Below are positions 11,558-24,099 of a stretch of DNA of 64,000 nucleotides, piece by piece. Origin of the DNA: Paguma larvata (lineage: Eukaryota > Chordata > Mammalia > Carnivora > Viverridae); assembly GCA_030068075.1 (NCBI GenBank), contig CM057843.1, forward strand, positions 11,488,001-11,552,000. The letters are read 5' to 3'. Under the pieces are notes generated by a model, which was not told where the DNA came from, made no database searches, and saw nothing but the letters and a program-made list of their open reading frames with translations. Positions within the stretch are counted from its first letter, which is position 1. Every line of letters starts with the position of its first letter. The position numbers and the translations under genes were made by a program.

Positions 11558-12801
11558 CAAGGTCTTGAGGTCTGGAGTATCACTCCCTTCTTTTCCCTTT
11601 CTGGACTAAAGAAGAAATCCTCCAGAGCCTGTAACTAAGAGTAATGGTCCAGAATTGTTTCTGTCTCCCTGAGTAGGAGGCTTTTTTGTTAGGGCTAAGA
11701 GTTATGGTTACCCAAAGAAGCCATGTCCAATTTATAGGCAATAGGTGGGTGGGCTCTGCCGAGGCCAATCCCCTTGGCCAATTTCAACTTGAGACACTAT
11801 GTGCTCCTTTTTCTGGGTAGAAGTGAAACCTCAGAGCCTTGACTAGTACAGGTTCATGTCCCACAAGGAATGACTCTGGTTGGTTATAGCTTGGGTTCCC
11901 AAAAATATCCCCTCGAAGCCTTCCCCACCACCCCTGCATCCATTAGTAGGTCCTGTGATTCTCTCAAGTTTATCTATGGATGGTCTGGTTATAAAACATC
12001 GGCCTAGAGATCAGAATCACTTTATTTCTCTTATCAGGATTCTACAAACTAAAAACAGGAAATTTCTTCTCCTTCGTATAAAGATACCATGGGATAAAGA
12101 GGAGATAGAGGGCAAACTCTAAGGTTATATGAACTCCAGTACCTCTGGAGAGCATGATCCATGTGTGCAAATTTTTAAAACTCTGTTAACACAAAAAAGT
12201 AAATGCTATAATACAAAATTAGTGTTCCTTATCTATCTTCCCTGATATATTTCAGATCTTTTTAAAAGATAATTTTTGGTAATGCAATTTTATTTACTCG
12301 TGAAAAAAATTCCAAAATACCGCCTATGAAATTCTTCAGTCCCCAAACCTTCCAGCTGAGATATCCCATATATGTAAGTAGAGTGGTATGGTGATGCCTT
12401 CCCTAAAATTTCCTTTCTCAGTAGGAGAGCAGTCTCTAACCTAGAACTCTCTCTCTTCTTATGTGCTGCTTCTCAGGCTTTCATCTAGTAAGTATTTGGC
12501 TTTATTTTCCATCTAGCCTCCTTTTGGCATGAATCACCTATTCTGGGCATCTCTACTGTGCCACTGATATTTCCTGATTCATTGCCCCAAAACATCCCTT
12601 TGACCTGCATTGTGTCCTGTCTTCTCTGTGAGTTTTCATGAGGATAAAAGGGTTGAAAGTATTGGGTAAAATGGAGATAAAGAGAAGGGACATGAGGGAG
12701 GGAAGCCGAACAAGACTGGAGGTGGAGAGTTTCTGGGAAAATGAAGAAGAAAGAGGGACATGGGGAGAAATAGGACAGATGTGGGGACTAAGTTTAAGAA
12801 T

Positions 12802-13406
12802 TCTGTATGTTTACACCAATGGGGTAACAAGGCTTAAGGCGGAAAGCTGCTGCAGGGTGAAAGCACCCAAGGCCAGTCATTAAGTAAGACGGAGAATAAA
12901 GGTGGAAAGCCACCATCAGGCGAAAGAGTCCAAGGTTAGTCACTAGGTAAACTTAGGGCGGGAAGTCGCCTCCACAGGAAGAAAGCCACTATGGGGTATA
13001 AGCATCCAAAGTTAGCTGGTGAAAAGGATGCCTTTTTAGCCTTGAGGCAGCACCCTTCTACGATCTTAAAATTTGGAGATAAGAGCTATTTGGCTGTATC
13101 ACCCACAGAAAAACACTCTCCAACTAGCGTCTAGCTCCAATATATTATTGTGCTTTAATCTCACCTTCTAATGCCACTCGCCCCCCAAATCCTTTGCTTC
13201 TTATACACACAAATTAATGGTCACTATCTTATTGTTTTCTTTTGCACGTTCACCACATGTGTAAAACCATGAGAGCTCAATAAATACAGAGATAAAACCC
13301 CTGTTCGGAGATCTCGTGTCGTCCCGGACATTAGCTTTTCTCGTATTCAATTCTGCATCCAATCTCTTGCTGGACAAGAGAGAACTCCAGACAGACAGAA
13401 CTGCAA
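12802..13406 (+). mobile_element. LTR-like block (unit B copy)
   Basis: This is the duplicate of the block in unit A, with the same AATAAA and U5-like tail. It is shorter because roughly 30 bases are missing between two of the internal GGAAAGC-core repeats (near 12,980-13,000). That is what slippage or unequal pairing between the repeats would leave. Confidence 0.5.
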
Positions 13407-14206
13407 ACAAATGAGATGAAAAGAAAGGATTGAGGCACTGGAGAGGACTGAATGGGGTACAGAGAGAGTGGAGAGGAAAAAGATAGAGAAATAAGATAAG
13501 ATGAGATGGATAAAAGGTCGGAGGAAGGAAGGGGGGCAATAAAATTAGTGGGTCAGGGATGAAAGAGGTGGCCTTCCGTACAGGGCTGCTTCCTGTTCTA
13601 TACTGTCCAGCAATAGCCAGTTTATGCGACCCTCACACCATCATTGTGGCCTATCTTTTCTACCGTGAATAAAACAATTTTCAAATTTCACCAAAAGTGC
13701 TCAAAAGTGTTCAGGCGACACAGTTTCTGTTTCACTTCAGAGAAGATTTTCCTAGAATGTTAGAGAAGTTTATCAGATGACAAGAGAGGTGAAAGGAAGT
13801 GCTGGGTATTTTATGCACCTGCATGTCTCAAATATCACCTTATCGACTTACTCTCTGCCTTTGGGTCATGCCACCCAAGACCATCAAAAGACATGGAGGT
13901 GGGGGGGGACTCTTTCCTGATCCTTTCATAGCCATCTGATAAACTCCAGGGAAACAAACTGAGTTTCCTCCTAGGGTCGAGGAAACTGTCGACGAACATC
14001 TACGAGATGGTCTTCGACTAATCACTTCCTCTCATTGGCAATGTTCTTGACTTTGTTAAGTTCTCTACCTTGTCTGGGCCTGTACTTGACAGAGGCACAA
14101 GGTAACCATCAAGGTTCTTCCACTTGTAATGCCTTCTGATTCTACTAGTCTGAATGAGCAGAAAGACTGTCTCTCTCTGTTTAAACTGAGGAGTTACCGC
14201 ATCCTT

Positions 14207-15420
14207 CTTTTTTTTATTTTTAATTTAAATCCAAGTTAGTTAACATAGAGTGTAATAATGATTTCAGGAATAGAATTTAGAGATTCATCACTTACATATA
14301 ACACCTTGTGCTCATCCCAACAAGTGCCCTCCTCAGTGCATATCACACATTTAGTCCATCACCCCATCCAACTTCCCTCCAGCAACCCTCAGTTTGTTCT
14401 CTATACTTAAGAGTCTCTTATGGCTTGCCTCCTTCCCTGTTTTATATTATTTTTCCTTCCCTTCCCCTATGTTCATCTGTTTTGTTTCTTAAATTCCACA
14501 TGAGTGAAATCATATGATATTTATCTTCCTCTGACTAAATTATTTAGCTTAGCATAATACACTCTAGTTCCATCCACATTGTTGCAAATGACAAGATTTC
14601 ATTCTTTTTGGCTGACAAGTAATATTATATTATATATATATATACACCACACCTTCTGTATCCACTCATCAGTTGATGAACATTTGGGCTCTTTCCATAA
14701 TTTGGCTATTGTTGATAGTGCTGCTATAAACATTGGGGTGCATGTGCCCCTTTGAATCAGCATTTTTGTATCCTTTGGATAAATACCTAGTAGGGCAATT
14801 ACTGGGTCATAGGTTAGCTCTATTTTTAATTTTTCGAGAAACCTTCAAACTGTTTTCCAGAGTGACCACAGCAGTTTGTACTCCCACCAACAGTACAAAA
14901 GTGTTCCCCTTTCTCTGCATCCTCACCAACATCTGTTGTTTCCTGAGTTGTTAATTTGGGCCATTTTGACACTTGTGAGGTGGTATCTCATTGTGGTCTT
15001 GATTTGTATTTTCCTCATGATGAGTGATGTTGAGCAACTTTTCATGCGTCTCTTTACCATCTGTATGTTTTCTTTGGAAAAGTCTATTCATGTATTTTGC
15101 CATTTCTTCACTGGATTATTTGCTTTTGAGTGTTGAGTATGATAAGCTCTTTATAGATTTTGGATACTAACCGTTTATCAGATGTGTGATTTACAAATAT
15201 TTTCTCCCATTCTGTCAGTTGCCTTTTAGTTTTGCTGATTGTTGTCTTTGCGGTGCAGAAGTTTTTATCTTGATGACGTCCCAATAGTTCATTTTTGCTT
15301 TTGTTTCCCTTGCCTCGAGAGACATATCAAGTAAGAAGTCGCTGCAGTCAAGGTCAAAGAGGTGGTCGCCTCTTTTCTTCCCTAGAATTTTGATGGTCTT
15401 ACATGTAGGTCTTTCATACC
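14207..15420 (-). mobile_element. L1 3' end, 5'-truncated (unit B)
   Basis: This is the duplicated copy of the minus-strand L1 fragment in unit A. It differs from it at only about ten positions by eye across 1.2 kb, including one extra T near 15,265. This is one of the most similar stretches of the two units. Confidence 0.85.
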
Positions 15421-15922
15421 TGCCAAGTTTGGTGGCTCAAGTTATGCAGGTTGTTGCATTAATGCTCAAATAAATTTCCTAGGTGTTCAAAATGGTTCAG
15501 TGCTGAACTAGCTGTGCTTCAGGGATAAGACAAGCTCAGGGTCTCCAAATTGCCCTGCCATCTTAATCCCTCCCCCATCGCATCTTTCTACCTCCACTTT
15601 CCTACCCACCAGCATCTAACACTACTGCAGATGGAGGTTATTTACTTCCAAAAATCCCTTTACTTCAGGCCTTTTTTCCATATGAACACTTATACCAAGA
15701 TTCAAGGGATGATTGCATGTGTAGTCGCTGGAATAAAACGGAACACCTAGTTTAGCATCATAAGCGATACCCCACAACCCTGATCCTGGAAAGCTGTCTA
15801 CTCTCCAGATCCGTAGGGTTTCTACAACAATTTGGAGGATTCTCTTTCCTTTAGAATTAGCCGAGGTGTTTTTCATTCCAAATTTTTATTCCAATCTTTT
15901 GCTACTTAAAAAGTTTGTCTCA

Positions 15923-16120
15923 GGGAACCTGGGTGGCTCAGTTGATTAAGCGTCCTACTTCGGCTCAGGGCACACTCTCAGGATTTGTGAGTTCTGGCGC
16001 TGAGTTCATCTCTGCACTGACAGCTCAGGGCCTAGAACCTGTTTCGGATTCTGTTTCTCCCTCTCTCTCTCTGCCCCTCCCCCCTTGCACTCTGTGTCTA
16101 AAAAATAAAAATAAACACAT
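15923..16120 (+). mobile_element. CAN-SINE (unit B)
   Basis: Duplicate of the unit A SINE with the same truncated head and A-rich tail. The chance open frames running through it are not genes. Confidence 0.9.
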
Positions 16121-16519
16121 TTTTCTCCCCCACCCCAAGTTGCCCCACAGACATCAGTCCAACTGCAGATTAAAGTGGCCCCATAACCAGCTCCCACACT
16201 GTGAAGTGGTGGGCTGGGAACACGTGTGCCCACAAGGACCTGGAGGAAGACGCACTCCCAGAGATAAGCCTGCCAACCTATGGATCTTGAAGAGGCCCTG
16301 TAACCAACAACCAGCTCCAAAGAGACATCTTGGCAGGTTATTAGGACCAGTTTCCGGCACCCATGCCAGGATGTTAAGTCTTGAATCATTAACTCTCGCT
16401 ATTCAGCCTCACACTCCACCCACCACTGTGGTCCTCATGATTCCCTCCCACACTGCTCCTGCGTCAACAAGAGGAGCTTCCAGTTCCTGCTGGGATACAC
16501 TGGCTAGTGCATTCACTTT

Positions 16520-16790
16520 TCAAGGCTGCTGTGACCAAATACCACACGCTTGCTGACTTACAACAACAGAAGTTTATTCTCTCATGACTCTGGTGGCCAT
16601 TCCTTGTCTCATGGTTCCCTCATTCCCTTTCCACTTCTGGCCTCACATTGCCCTGTCTTCTGGAATCAAATATCCCTGAGCCTCTGTCTAGGAAGTACTC
16701 TTGTGATGACGTTTAGGGCCCACTTGGACGGTCCAGCATCATCTCCCCAGATGAAGAACATTAACGATCATGTATACGAGGTCCTATGTG
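16520..16790 (+). repeat. Old interspersed repeat with internal deletion (unit B)
   Basis: Same repeat as 4,884-5,290, but a segment equivalent to about 4,970-5,090 is missing or rewritten around 16,590-16,615. The flanks on both sides match closely. Confidence 0.6.
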
Positions 16791-18224
16791 TCCAAAGGGT
16801 TGATTTCAGGGATTCGACTTTGATATTCAGGGGACCATGTTTCAGCCAACTACAGCCAGTATGGGATTCTTTTCAGTGAGTAAATTATTTCTCAGGCATC
16901 ACAGGTGGGTTTGGCCTGTCTCAGAATAGGCTGAGACCTAATCCCAATTATTCTGGAGACATGGAGGAAACTTGGGGAAAGTTCTTGAGGAAGACAGAAT
17001 CATCTTGTAGGTATCTGCTTCCTATGAGGTCTTCACACGGCCGTCCCGCAAACGGAAGTAGATCTCCACCAGCAAAGGCGAAGGGATGCTTTTGCCAATG
17101 ACTGCAGGAGAGGTGGGGGTTCAAAATTCTCATGCACACCTCTCAAATTTCCCCATTCCCAGACTCAGGGTCTCATCAGTCCTTAGCAGGGCCCTGGATT
17201 TAGCACAGGAGACTCCCCTAAGCTGCACGTTCAGCCTCCCCTGTGGATCTGCCACCCTTACAATTAGGTCCAACGCCTGATTTTCAGAGCGGTCTGCCTT
17301 GTGGCTGCAGAAGACTAATGCCTCCTGAGACGTGCCAGGGAAGTTTTCTGGCTTTCATCACATACCGCGAATTGATTGTTGGCTCCCCTGGGCTTCTCAT
17401 TGTGTTTTCAGGCTTCCGGGAAAGTTAACAGAAGCTACCCACCTTCATTCTTAAAACTCCACAATTCTTGTACTTACCATCGTTCTGCTAATATTAGTGT
17501 GCTGGCGGTAAAACATGACCCAGCGTTTCACCTTCACCTGTCCCTCATCCCAACACACCACAGCTGAGACTCAGTGATGAAACTACGGTTATCACCAAGC
17601 CCACTTTCCCCCAACAGTGGCGAATGATCCAGGTGCACAGTGCCATCTGGCGAACGATCCAGGTGCACAGTGCTTCCTACGGCCACTGTCTTAGCCAGAC
17701 TCCCCCCAGAACAGAGCCTGAGAAAGGATGCATGGGTGGCTTAACTGGGAAACCATCTCAGGAAGCAGGAGTCCCTGAGGGAAAGACTGAAGTTATGAAG
17801 AGAGTGAGACAAAGAAAGAAGAAGTGTTCATGACCTAGGGTGTCAGCATCAAGGTCTCAGCTACAACGTCCGGCACAGACTTGATAGAGCATGAGCATAC
17901 AGAATGCCTCCCACAACGGTCTGTGGAAGGGGTGCTGGGGTGTCTATCTATTGGTTCCCCTTTCCTATTGTCAAGGTGCTGTCTGCACTCTGAGCACTCA
18001 TGCTCAGACTGGTGAGTACCCATCCCCAGCGCCAAATTCATGACATCAGAGGATCCCAAGGAAGAGGCTACCCTCTGTCAACCTGAAGCCTGAGGGGAAC
18101 TGTCCGAGCGGTTGCAGATGAAATTAGAAGAAAGGCTGAGGGAGACGTGAGGCAGACATCTCATGTGTCTGCCACAATGTGCTTCCTAGAGGTGTTGTGA
18201 GGAATCACAGGGACCCAGGCACAC

Positions 18225-18440
18225 AGAGTACTTAATATACTACCATGTACCTAACTAATACCCACAAATGTTATCACTTGATATGTTGATGTGTTGCCAA
18301 ACCTCTGTTATCAGCTTAGTGAATCTTACTTCATTTAATCTGCAAGCAATGCTCTATGGTAGAGGATATGCTCATTTCACAGATGAGGAAACTGAGAACA
18401 GCTTGTCCAAAATGAACCACCGATAGCCAGAGAACAGGTC
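18225..18440 (+). repeat. MIR-like SINE relic (unit B)
   Basis: Duplicate of the unit A MIR. It keeps the CACAGATGAGGAAACTGAG core near 18,380. Confidence 0.7.
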
Positions 18441-18774
18441 TGCTGCAGAACGTGTCCCTGCTGGGAGAAGACAGAGAACCTCTCTTGGGAGAGGAGTGTT
18501 GAGTAAGTAGCGGTGGAAATAGGTGTCAGAGGAACACCCTCCTCAACCCTCCTGAGTCTTCTGTTTACTAGTCTGCGGCCTTCACCAGGGCCCTCAATCC
18601 CTCAGAGCCTGGCCTCCGTAGTCATATTGGCAGGCAGCTCCCCAGGAGGCCTACTAGCCCCATATAGCTCTTGTATCCCCACTTCCAGAGTCTGCCCAAG
18701 ACACAGTCCTAGGGGCTCCCACTAACAAGGCCCTGAGGGAGGAAACACCACATTTCTGAGGACTCATTAGGAAA

Positions 18775-21558
18775 CTGGGTTTGAAGAAAGCTTCTCCTTC
18801 TTGCCTCTCTTCTGGGGCCTCTTCCTCATCCCAGATCCAAGACATATCCAGAAATTACTTTATCTCTGCTCAAAGGCTCTGCTTGGGGTTGACAACTGAG
18901 AAACAAATCCCTCCCTTAGCAAACCTAAATCTAATCCTATTTACACTTCTAGCTTCCTGGCTTGAGAATGTTTACAAGTCCTATAAACCTTAGTGATGCT
19001 ACCATCCAGTGGAATTTATATCGCCTTCTCTAACTACTTGCTATCAAGCCAGGGCTAGAGATAAAGCCCTTTTGCTTCTTTTTAAAAGAAATTTTGAATA
19101 CCAGAAGGTGTGAGGCATGGTTGCTTGTTTTAGGAAGGGCTTGTGTTGTTTACAAAACAACTTGTCTCTCTCCCCGTCTCTCTACTCCCTCTTGGGAGGG
19201 ATAACACTGTTAGAATAATGCTAGGATACAGAAAATATCGCCTTGTTTCCTTGATTTATTATATATAGTTCCTTACCTCTTTCTAGTGGATACCTGAGTC
19301 TACATAACTCCTCATCTTCCTTCCTGAAGAGCCTCAGTGGTGTCTACACCCATGCCCAGGTGAGTGTGCTCAGGGATCCTTTCCCTGCTCTTACAAAGCA
19401 GTGAGGGGCCTCTGTTGCTGCCTTCAGCTCAAATCTGACTTTTCATGAGGTCCAACTGATGCCTCTGGAAAAAGAACTTGTTTTATGGGAAGATCTGAGG
19501 CTACAACTCCGTGATCCTGAGTCCTTTTCTGGACCCCTCTGCCTACACTCCCGTATTTTGGAAGCCTGTTCTCTGTTACTCTTAGGAGAGTGTATGAAGG
19601 GAGCCGCTGAGTCCGATTCGCTGCCTAGGACCCGCTGCATCAGGCAGCCTTAAACCTTCACTCCAGTCTCCGGTCTTGTCGAGCCTTTTCACCAAAAGGA
19701 ACATGGAGGTATTCTTTGGAGTTCCAGAGTAGGCAGCTGTAATAGCTCAGTAGGGAGACCCTGGGGCTCATGACAAGGGTCTGAGAATGCTAATGCAGGA
19801 GGGCTCCCATCACAGGCATCGTGGGGACCCTTTAGACACTCTGGATGTCTCTGGATGATCAGAGGTCTTCAGAATCCCACCGATTTGAAGCAAACTGCAT
19901 CTTTGGTCACCTGAAGGTCGGCGGTAGTTTTTTGTTGCTTTTCTATCCCTGGCTATAAGTTACTTATTTTATAAGTGCCTTATCCTTTTGAGTGGTTTAC
20001 CCAAAAATAAATGTTAGTGTGTTTATTGCTACACTACCTGCTTGTCCCATAAAACCAAGGAAAGCAGTCATCTCTGCAGCAACCTTGCACCCTCTGCTTG
20101 CCTCTACACCTCCCCTAGGTCATTCTAATCACAAAAATGTAGCCTGAGTTCCACTGTGTCCAGAAAACCTTCCATGACAACTCTAGGTCATGCTGATGCT
20201 CTATCTCTGCAATCCTATGAACACTCTAGCCATCTATTTATTTATTTAACAATCACTGAGTACCTACTATATGTAAAGCAGTATCATGAGTATTGATACT
20301 GTAAAACTGAATGAACCTGTTTGCGGTCCTCATGTCACTTACAGAGAAGTAGGGGAGATACATTTGCAGAGAAATAACTTAGCTAGAAGATACACAGTAA
20401 TAAATTCCATGAGCTAATGTGTAGTGAGAGCTTAGGAGAGAGAGACAAAGAGACAGAGATGCTTTTGATACTGGGAACTCCCAGGAAGCCAGCCTTAAGT
20501 CTTCAAATACTTGGGACGTAGAGTTGGAAAGAGTACATTGTAGGTAGAGAAAACTGCATGAGCCAGGAGGTAGAAAATCACAGGGTCGCAATCTAATATT
20601 TACATTAAAGAAGGAAAATAGAGACTAGTTCTTTACTCTTTAATGCAGTATATGTACAGAGCTGTTATCCATCCATTGATTTGTCCTTTGAAAAGCACTG
20701 ATCAATTATCAATTTGAGAAATTATGAGTTGCCTGAGACTTATCCTCCTTCTCGCCAATCTGGCGCTCCTAGAATTTTAAGCATATTTTAGAGATCACTG
20801 CATCCAACTTTCCATTCATGTGAACCCATCACCCTTTCCCTGGAGTCACCTGACTCCAACTGCTTCCCTCTGATGCCAGTGTATTCTATGCAAGGAAATA
20901 ATATTACTCTTAGGAAGTTGTAGCCCTGCCTGTCCCAGTGGCAATAGAGAAACATTGATTTTTTTTTTAACCAGGATCTTTTATATTATCTGAAAAACAT
21001 GGCTCAATCTGCCTCTCTATGTATGTGCCTACTTCCTTTGAGGCTCTCTCCTTAGAGCTATTGATCAAACTACCTTGCCCGAGTCGAGAACAGGTGGAAG
21101 GTTGGTGGCTGTGTGATGCAGAACACTCACTGTACCCAGCTGCAGCTCCCCCAGAGGTCATGATTACAATTTTGACTTCAGAGGTGAGTAGCAGATACTA
21201 TAAAAACAATAAATAATTTTAAATTAAGCTGTTATAACGTCTTAGTTAGCATCAAGAATATCAACAAATTATTGACCTAGGGATTTTGAATTTATACTTC
21301 AGCCTATATTTCTCTCCTTGGATAAATATACTTGGTTCAACTATATGATGTCTGCAGTCAGGGGTCTGAGTCTTGCTATCTTTGCTTGATCTTTATTTCT
21401 AGAAGCTTTGAAGCCTAGGTTTTCAAACGCTGGTTTCTCTGGAAATATCATTAATTTTTCTATTGTAGAAATTGATTTCTATTGAAATCTGCTTATTGGT
21501 TTGGACTGATCCCTCAGAGTAAAATGGAGAAATCCATCTTAATCTCTCTGCTTTTAAA
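18775..21558. other. No gene recognised; divergent part of unit B
   Basis: Paralogous to 7,263-10,070. It has no supported coding region and lacks the SINE that unit A gained. A short patch near 20,510-20,690 is almost identical to 8,990-9,170 while its surroundings differ much more. Confidence 0.6.
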
Positions 21559-21823
21559 GAGGAAGCCTGCTTTTATCTTAATTCATTTCCCCAAGTATGT
21601 CGACGCTTTCAACTAGGAGAGGAAGAAAGGGACAAAGTGATGATGGTTTTGGGCGTCTCAGCTGAGAGCAGTGGCGCTAATTTCATGGAGGAGGTCAGTG
21701 GTGAGCTGTGACCTGGGGAGTGGGGATATCGTCACCCGGACAGCTGAGAACTTACCTGGGGCTTTAAACATGGGTGGTTTAACATTTACATTGAATAAAT
21801 AAATTGGAGTGGACTCATATCTC

Positions 21824-21847
21824 CCCTCCTGGGACATTTCCTTACAG
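21824..21847 (+). promoter_or_regulatory. Conserved splice-acceptor-like site before the OR3A pseudogene
   Basis: CTCCTGGGACATTTCCTTACAG lies in the same position as in the intact copy, with AG at 21,846-21,847. The following start codon is ATA. Confidence 0.5.
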
Positions 21848-21853
21848 ACACTC

Positions 21854-22800
21854 ATAGAAGCAGAAGTTGGGGCTAACAGGACATCTGTTACTGAGTTCTT
21901 CCTACTTGGCCTAGTGGAAACGGAACAGCTGCAGTCTGTGGTCTTTGTAGTCTTCCTCCTTGCCTATCTGGTCACAGTTGGGGGCAACCTCAGCATCCTG
22001 GCCGCCATCTTGGTGGAGCCCAAACTCACACCCCCATGTACTTCTTCCTGGGGAACCTATCCGTGCTGGACGTTGGGTGCATCACCGTCACTGTTCCCTC
22101 AATGTTGGCTCGTCTCCTGTCCCACAAGCGTACCGTTCCCTATGGAGCCTGCCTCACACAGCTTTTCTTCTTTCACCTCCTGGCTGGCATGGACTGCTTC
22201 CTGTTGACAGTCATGGCCTACGACCGATTCCTGGCCATCTGCCGACCCCTCACCTACAGCACCCGAATGAGCCAGACGGTCCAGAGGATGTTGGTGGTTG
22301 TGTCCTGGGCTTTAGGTTTCACAAATGCACTAAATCACACTCTTACGCTAACCACCCTGAACTTCTGTGGTCCCAATGTGATCAATCACTTCTACTGTGA
22401 CCTCCCACAGCTCTTCCAGCTCTCCTGCTCCAGCACCCAGCTCAACGAGCTCCTGCTCTTCATAGCGGCAGCCTTCATGGCTGTAACCCCCTTGGTCCTC
22501 ATCACTGTGTCCTATGCACACGTGGCAGCTGCAGTTCTACAAATCCGTTCAGTGGAAGGCAGAAAGAAGGCTTTTTCCACATGTGGCTCCCACCTCACTG
22601 TGGTTTGCCTCTTCTATGGTACTGGTATCTTCAACTACATGCGTCTTGGTTCCGAGGAGTCTTCAAACAAGGATAAAGGAGTTGGGGTCTTTAATACTAT
22701 TATCAACCCCATGCTGAACCCACTCATTTACAGCCTTAGAAACCCTGATGTTCAGGGCGCCCTGTGGCGGGTACTTGTGGGGAGGCAGTCACTGACCTAA
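21854..22800 (+). pseudogene. Olfactory receptor pseudogene, OR3A2-like
   Basis: The paralogue of the intact OR3A gene, carrying two disabling changes. The start codon position reads ATA (21,854-21,856) where the partner has ATG. One base is missing in the CTTCACACC stretch (near 22,025-22,028), which shifts the frame just before the PMYFF motif. From the internal ATG at 22,036 the frame is open for 254 residues to TAA, keeping [20 protein letters not shown] and [12 protein letters not shown] but lacking the N-terminus and TM1. The C-terminal half, with '[20 protein letters not shown]' and '...GRQSLT' endings, resembles what I recall of human OR3A2. Few other lesions are present, so loss is recent. 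It could segregate as intact and broken alleles, or one change could be an assembly error. Confidence 0.88.
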
Positions 22801-22939
22801 GGTTTGACAATGTCCCTTCTTTCCTGCCTTTTCTGGGTTAAGGAAAACTTCCTATGAAGGCAATAACCTAGAAAAATGGCCCATAATCATATCTCTAACT
22901 GCCCAAAGATTTGTGTGATGTATTTGTCCTGCAAAGAAA

Positions 22940-23200
22940 TCCTATGTAATTCATTCATTAATTCATACAACAAATATTTATTAAATTGCTTCTAGGTTCC
23001 AGATGCTTTCCTAGGGGTCTGGTGAACAAAGCAAACAAAAGTCTCTGCACTAACGCAAGTCACATTCTCATGAAGACAGACAAAAGACATAAAACAAATC
23101 AGCATCGTATATGGAATATCACAGAGTGATAAGTGCTAGAAAGAAAAAGAAAGAAGATAGGCAGGTATGAAGACAGGTTCTGCTGAGCAAGTGTCCCAGG
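22940..23200 (+). repeat. Old interspersed repeat, unassigned
   Basis: Begins TTCATTCATTAATTCATACAAC and AAATATTTATTAAATTGC and continues with 'gaacaaagcaaacaaaagtc'-type phrases that I recognise as a common old mammalian repeat. Just right of the duplication boundary. Confidence 0.5.
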
Positions 23201-23517
23201 TAAATTGCCACCTTGTGTATGGCTGTGCTCACTTTCTGGGTAAGCCTTGAAAGCCCAGTATTTTGGAGAGCAATGTCCTACAAGGAAGGGCTATTTGGCT
23301 AATAGGTATCCAATTAACCTAAATAATCAGTAATATCGCTGTGAAGGTTTTTTCCCTTGTGGGGACATAAGATTCTATCTAGGTCAGAGTTCAGAAAGAC
23401 ATTTTAAACCATGGTGCCAACATTATCCTACTCTACACTTCACCTTTCACCTCCAAAACAACCCCATTCCTTCTCTTGACTATCACACAAGAACCCAATA
23501 TAATGCTTGTAAGGGCA

Positions 23518-23841
23518 AATCAGGACTGACTCCATTTTGTTTAAGGGCAAACTGAGACTGACTCCATTTTGAGTCCCCAGCGCCTGCGTGGAAGGTTGAC
23601 CTATGAAACAGGACCCTGACCCTTCCTCAGCCAATTGGCTAGGGCCACGACCATCACCCCTCCCACTACCCTAGACTCCTTTAAAACTCTTGCGCTTTGG
23701 AACTCCCCCCCCCCCCAACCCACTGCTGCATCGGTGCAGGTAGGAGATTGAGCTCGAGCTAGCTCGAATAAAGGCTCTTTGTTCTTGCATCGGACTCGGC
23801 TCCCTGGTGGTTTTTGGGGTTCCCGAATTCTGGGCATAACA
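23518..23841 (+). mobile_element. Solo LTR, class I (gammaretrovirus-like) type
   Basis: About 324 bases beginning TGTAAGGGC and ending CATAACA. It contains a doubled GACTGACTCCATTTTG phrase (23,530-23,575), a CCAAT box near 23,632, a poly-C run (23,706-23,717) and AATAAAGGCTCTTTG near 23,766. This is the U3-R-U5 order of a gammaretroviral-type LTR. Flanks ATGCT (23,513-23,517) and ATGTT (23,842-23,846) may be a decayed target duplication. No internal viral sequence adjoins it. Confidence 0.75.
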
Positions 23842-24099
23842 ATGTTTAGTGGACAGGTAGGGTCTAGAGAGAGAAAAAGCTCACTAGATTAAAACCACTT
23901 CAATGCATACATGACATATCTCCAGGTCAAAAGAGCAATGTTCCATCTCCATCCCCTGCCATGTCTTTCTTAATGGATGAATCGTCTAGCTCACAGATCT
24001 GATAAAGTCTTTGTAAGAATAAGCATTTATACTCCAACCAGGTCCTTCGATTTTTCAGCAAGGAAAGTACAATATAACCCTCTTCTCCAACGTCTTATC

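Larger units (their letters stand above)
1..11650 (+). repeat. Left unit (A) of an OR3A tandem segmental duplication
   Basis: Base 1 onward aligns with about 11,665 onward in the same orientation. The match continues to the right end of the OR3A gene. Shared landmarks are an LTR-like block near 1,130-1,758, a minus-strand L1 end at 2,581-3,795, a SINE at 4,294-4,493, a MIR at 6,700-6,920 and the OR3A gene. The unit is about 11.6 kb. It is longer than its partner because it holds an extra SINE (10,084-10,310) and about 130 bases near 4,990-5,090 that the partner lacks. Its first base corresponds to DNA about 108 bases downstream of the OR3A stop codon, so the unit appears complete except for the missing junction. 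Confidence 0.95.
11651..22890 (+). repeat. Right unit (B) of the OR3A tandem segmental duplication
   Basis: This is a direct copy of unit A, about 11.2 kb long. It ends near 22,890, where the short homology downstream of the two OR3A stop codons (11,558-11,640 against 22,801-22,880) fades. Identity to unit A is uneven by eye: about 97-99% over roughly the first 7 kb, clearly lower with patches of higher identity over the next 3 kb, about 95% just before and in the first half of the OR gene, and near 82% in the second half of the gene. Confidence 0.95.

Noticed and set aside
15915..16556. 213-residue open frame in unit B
   Set aside because: Its first part translates a CAN-SINE and the rest an unconserved flank. 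The equivalent frame in unit A is broken, so it is not a gene.
22036..22800. A shortened functional OR starting at the internal ATG
   Set aside because: It would lack the N-terminus and first membrane helix, which ORs need to fold. It is better described as the open part of a pseudogene.
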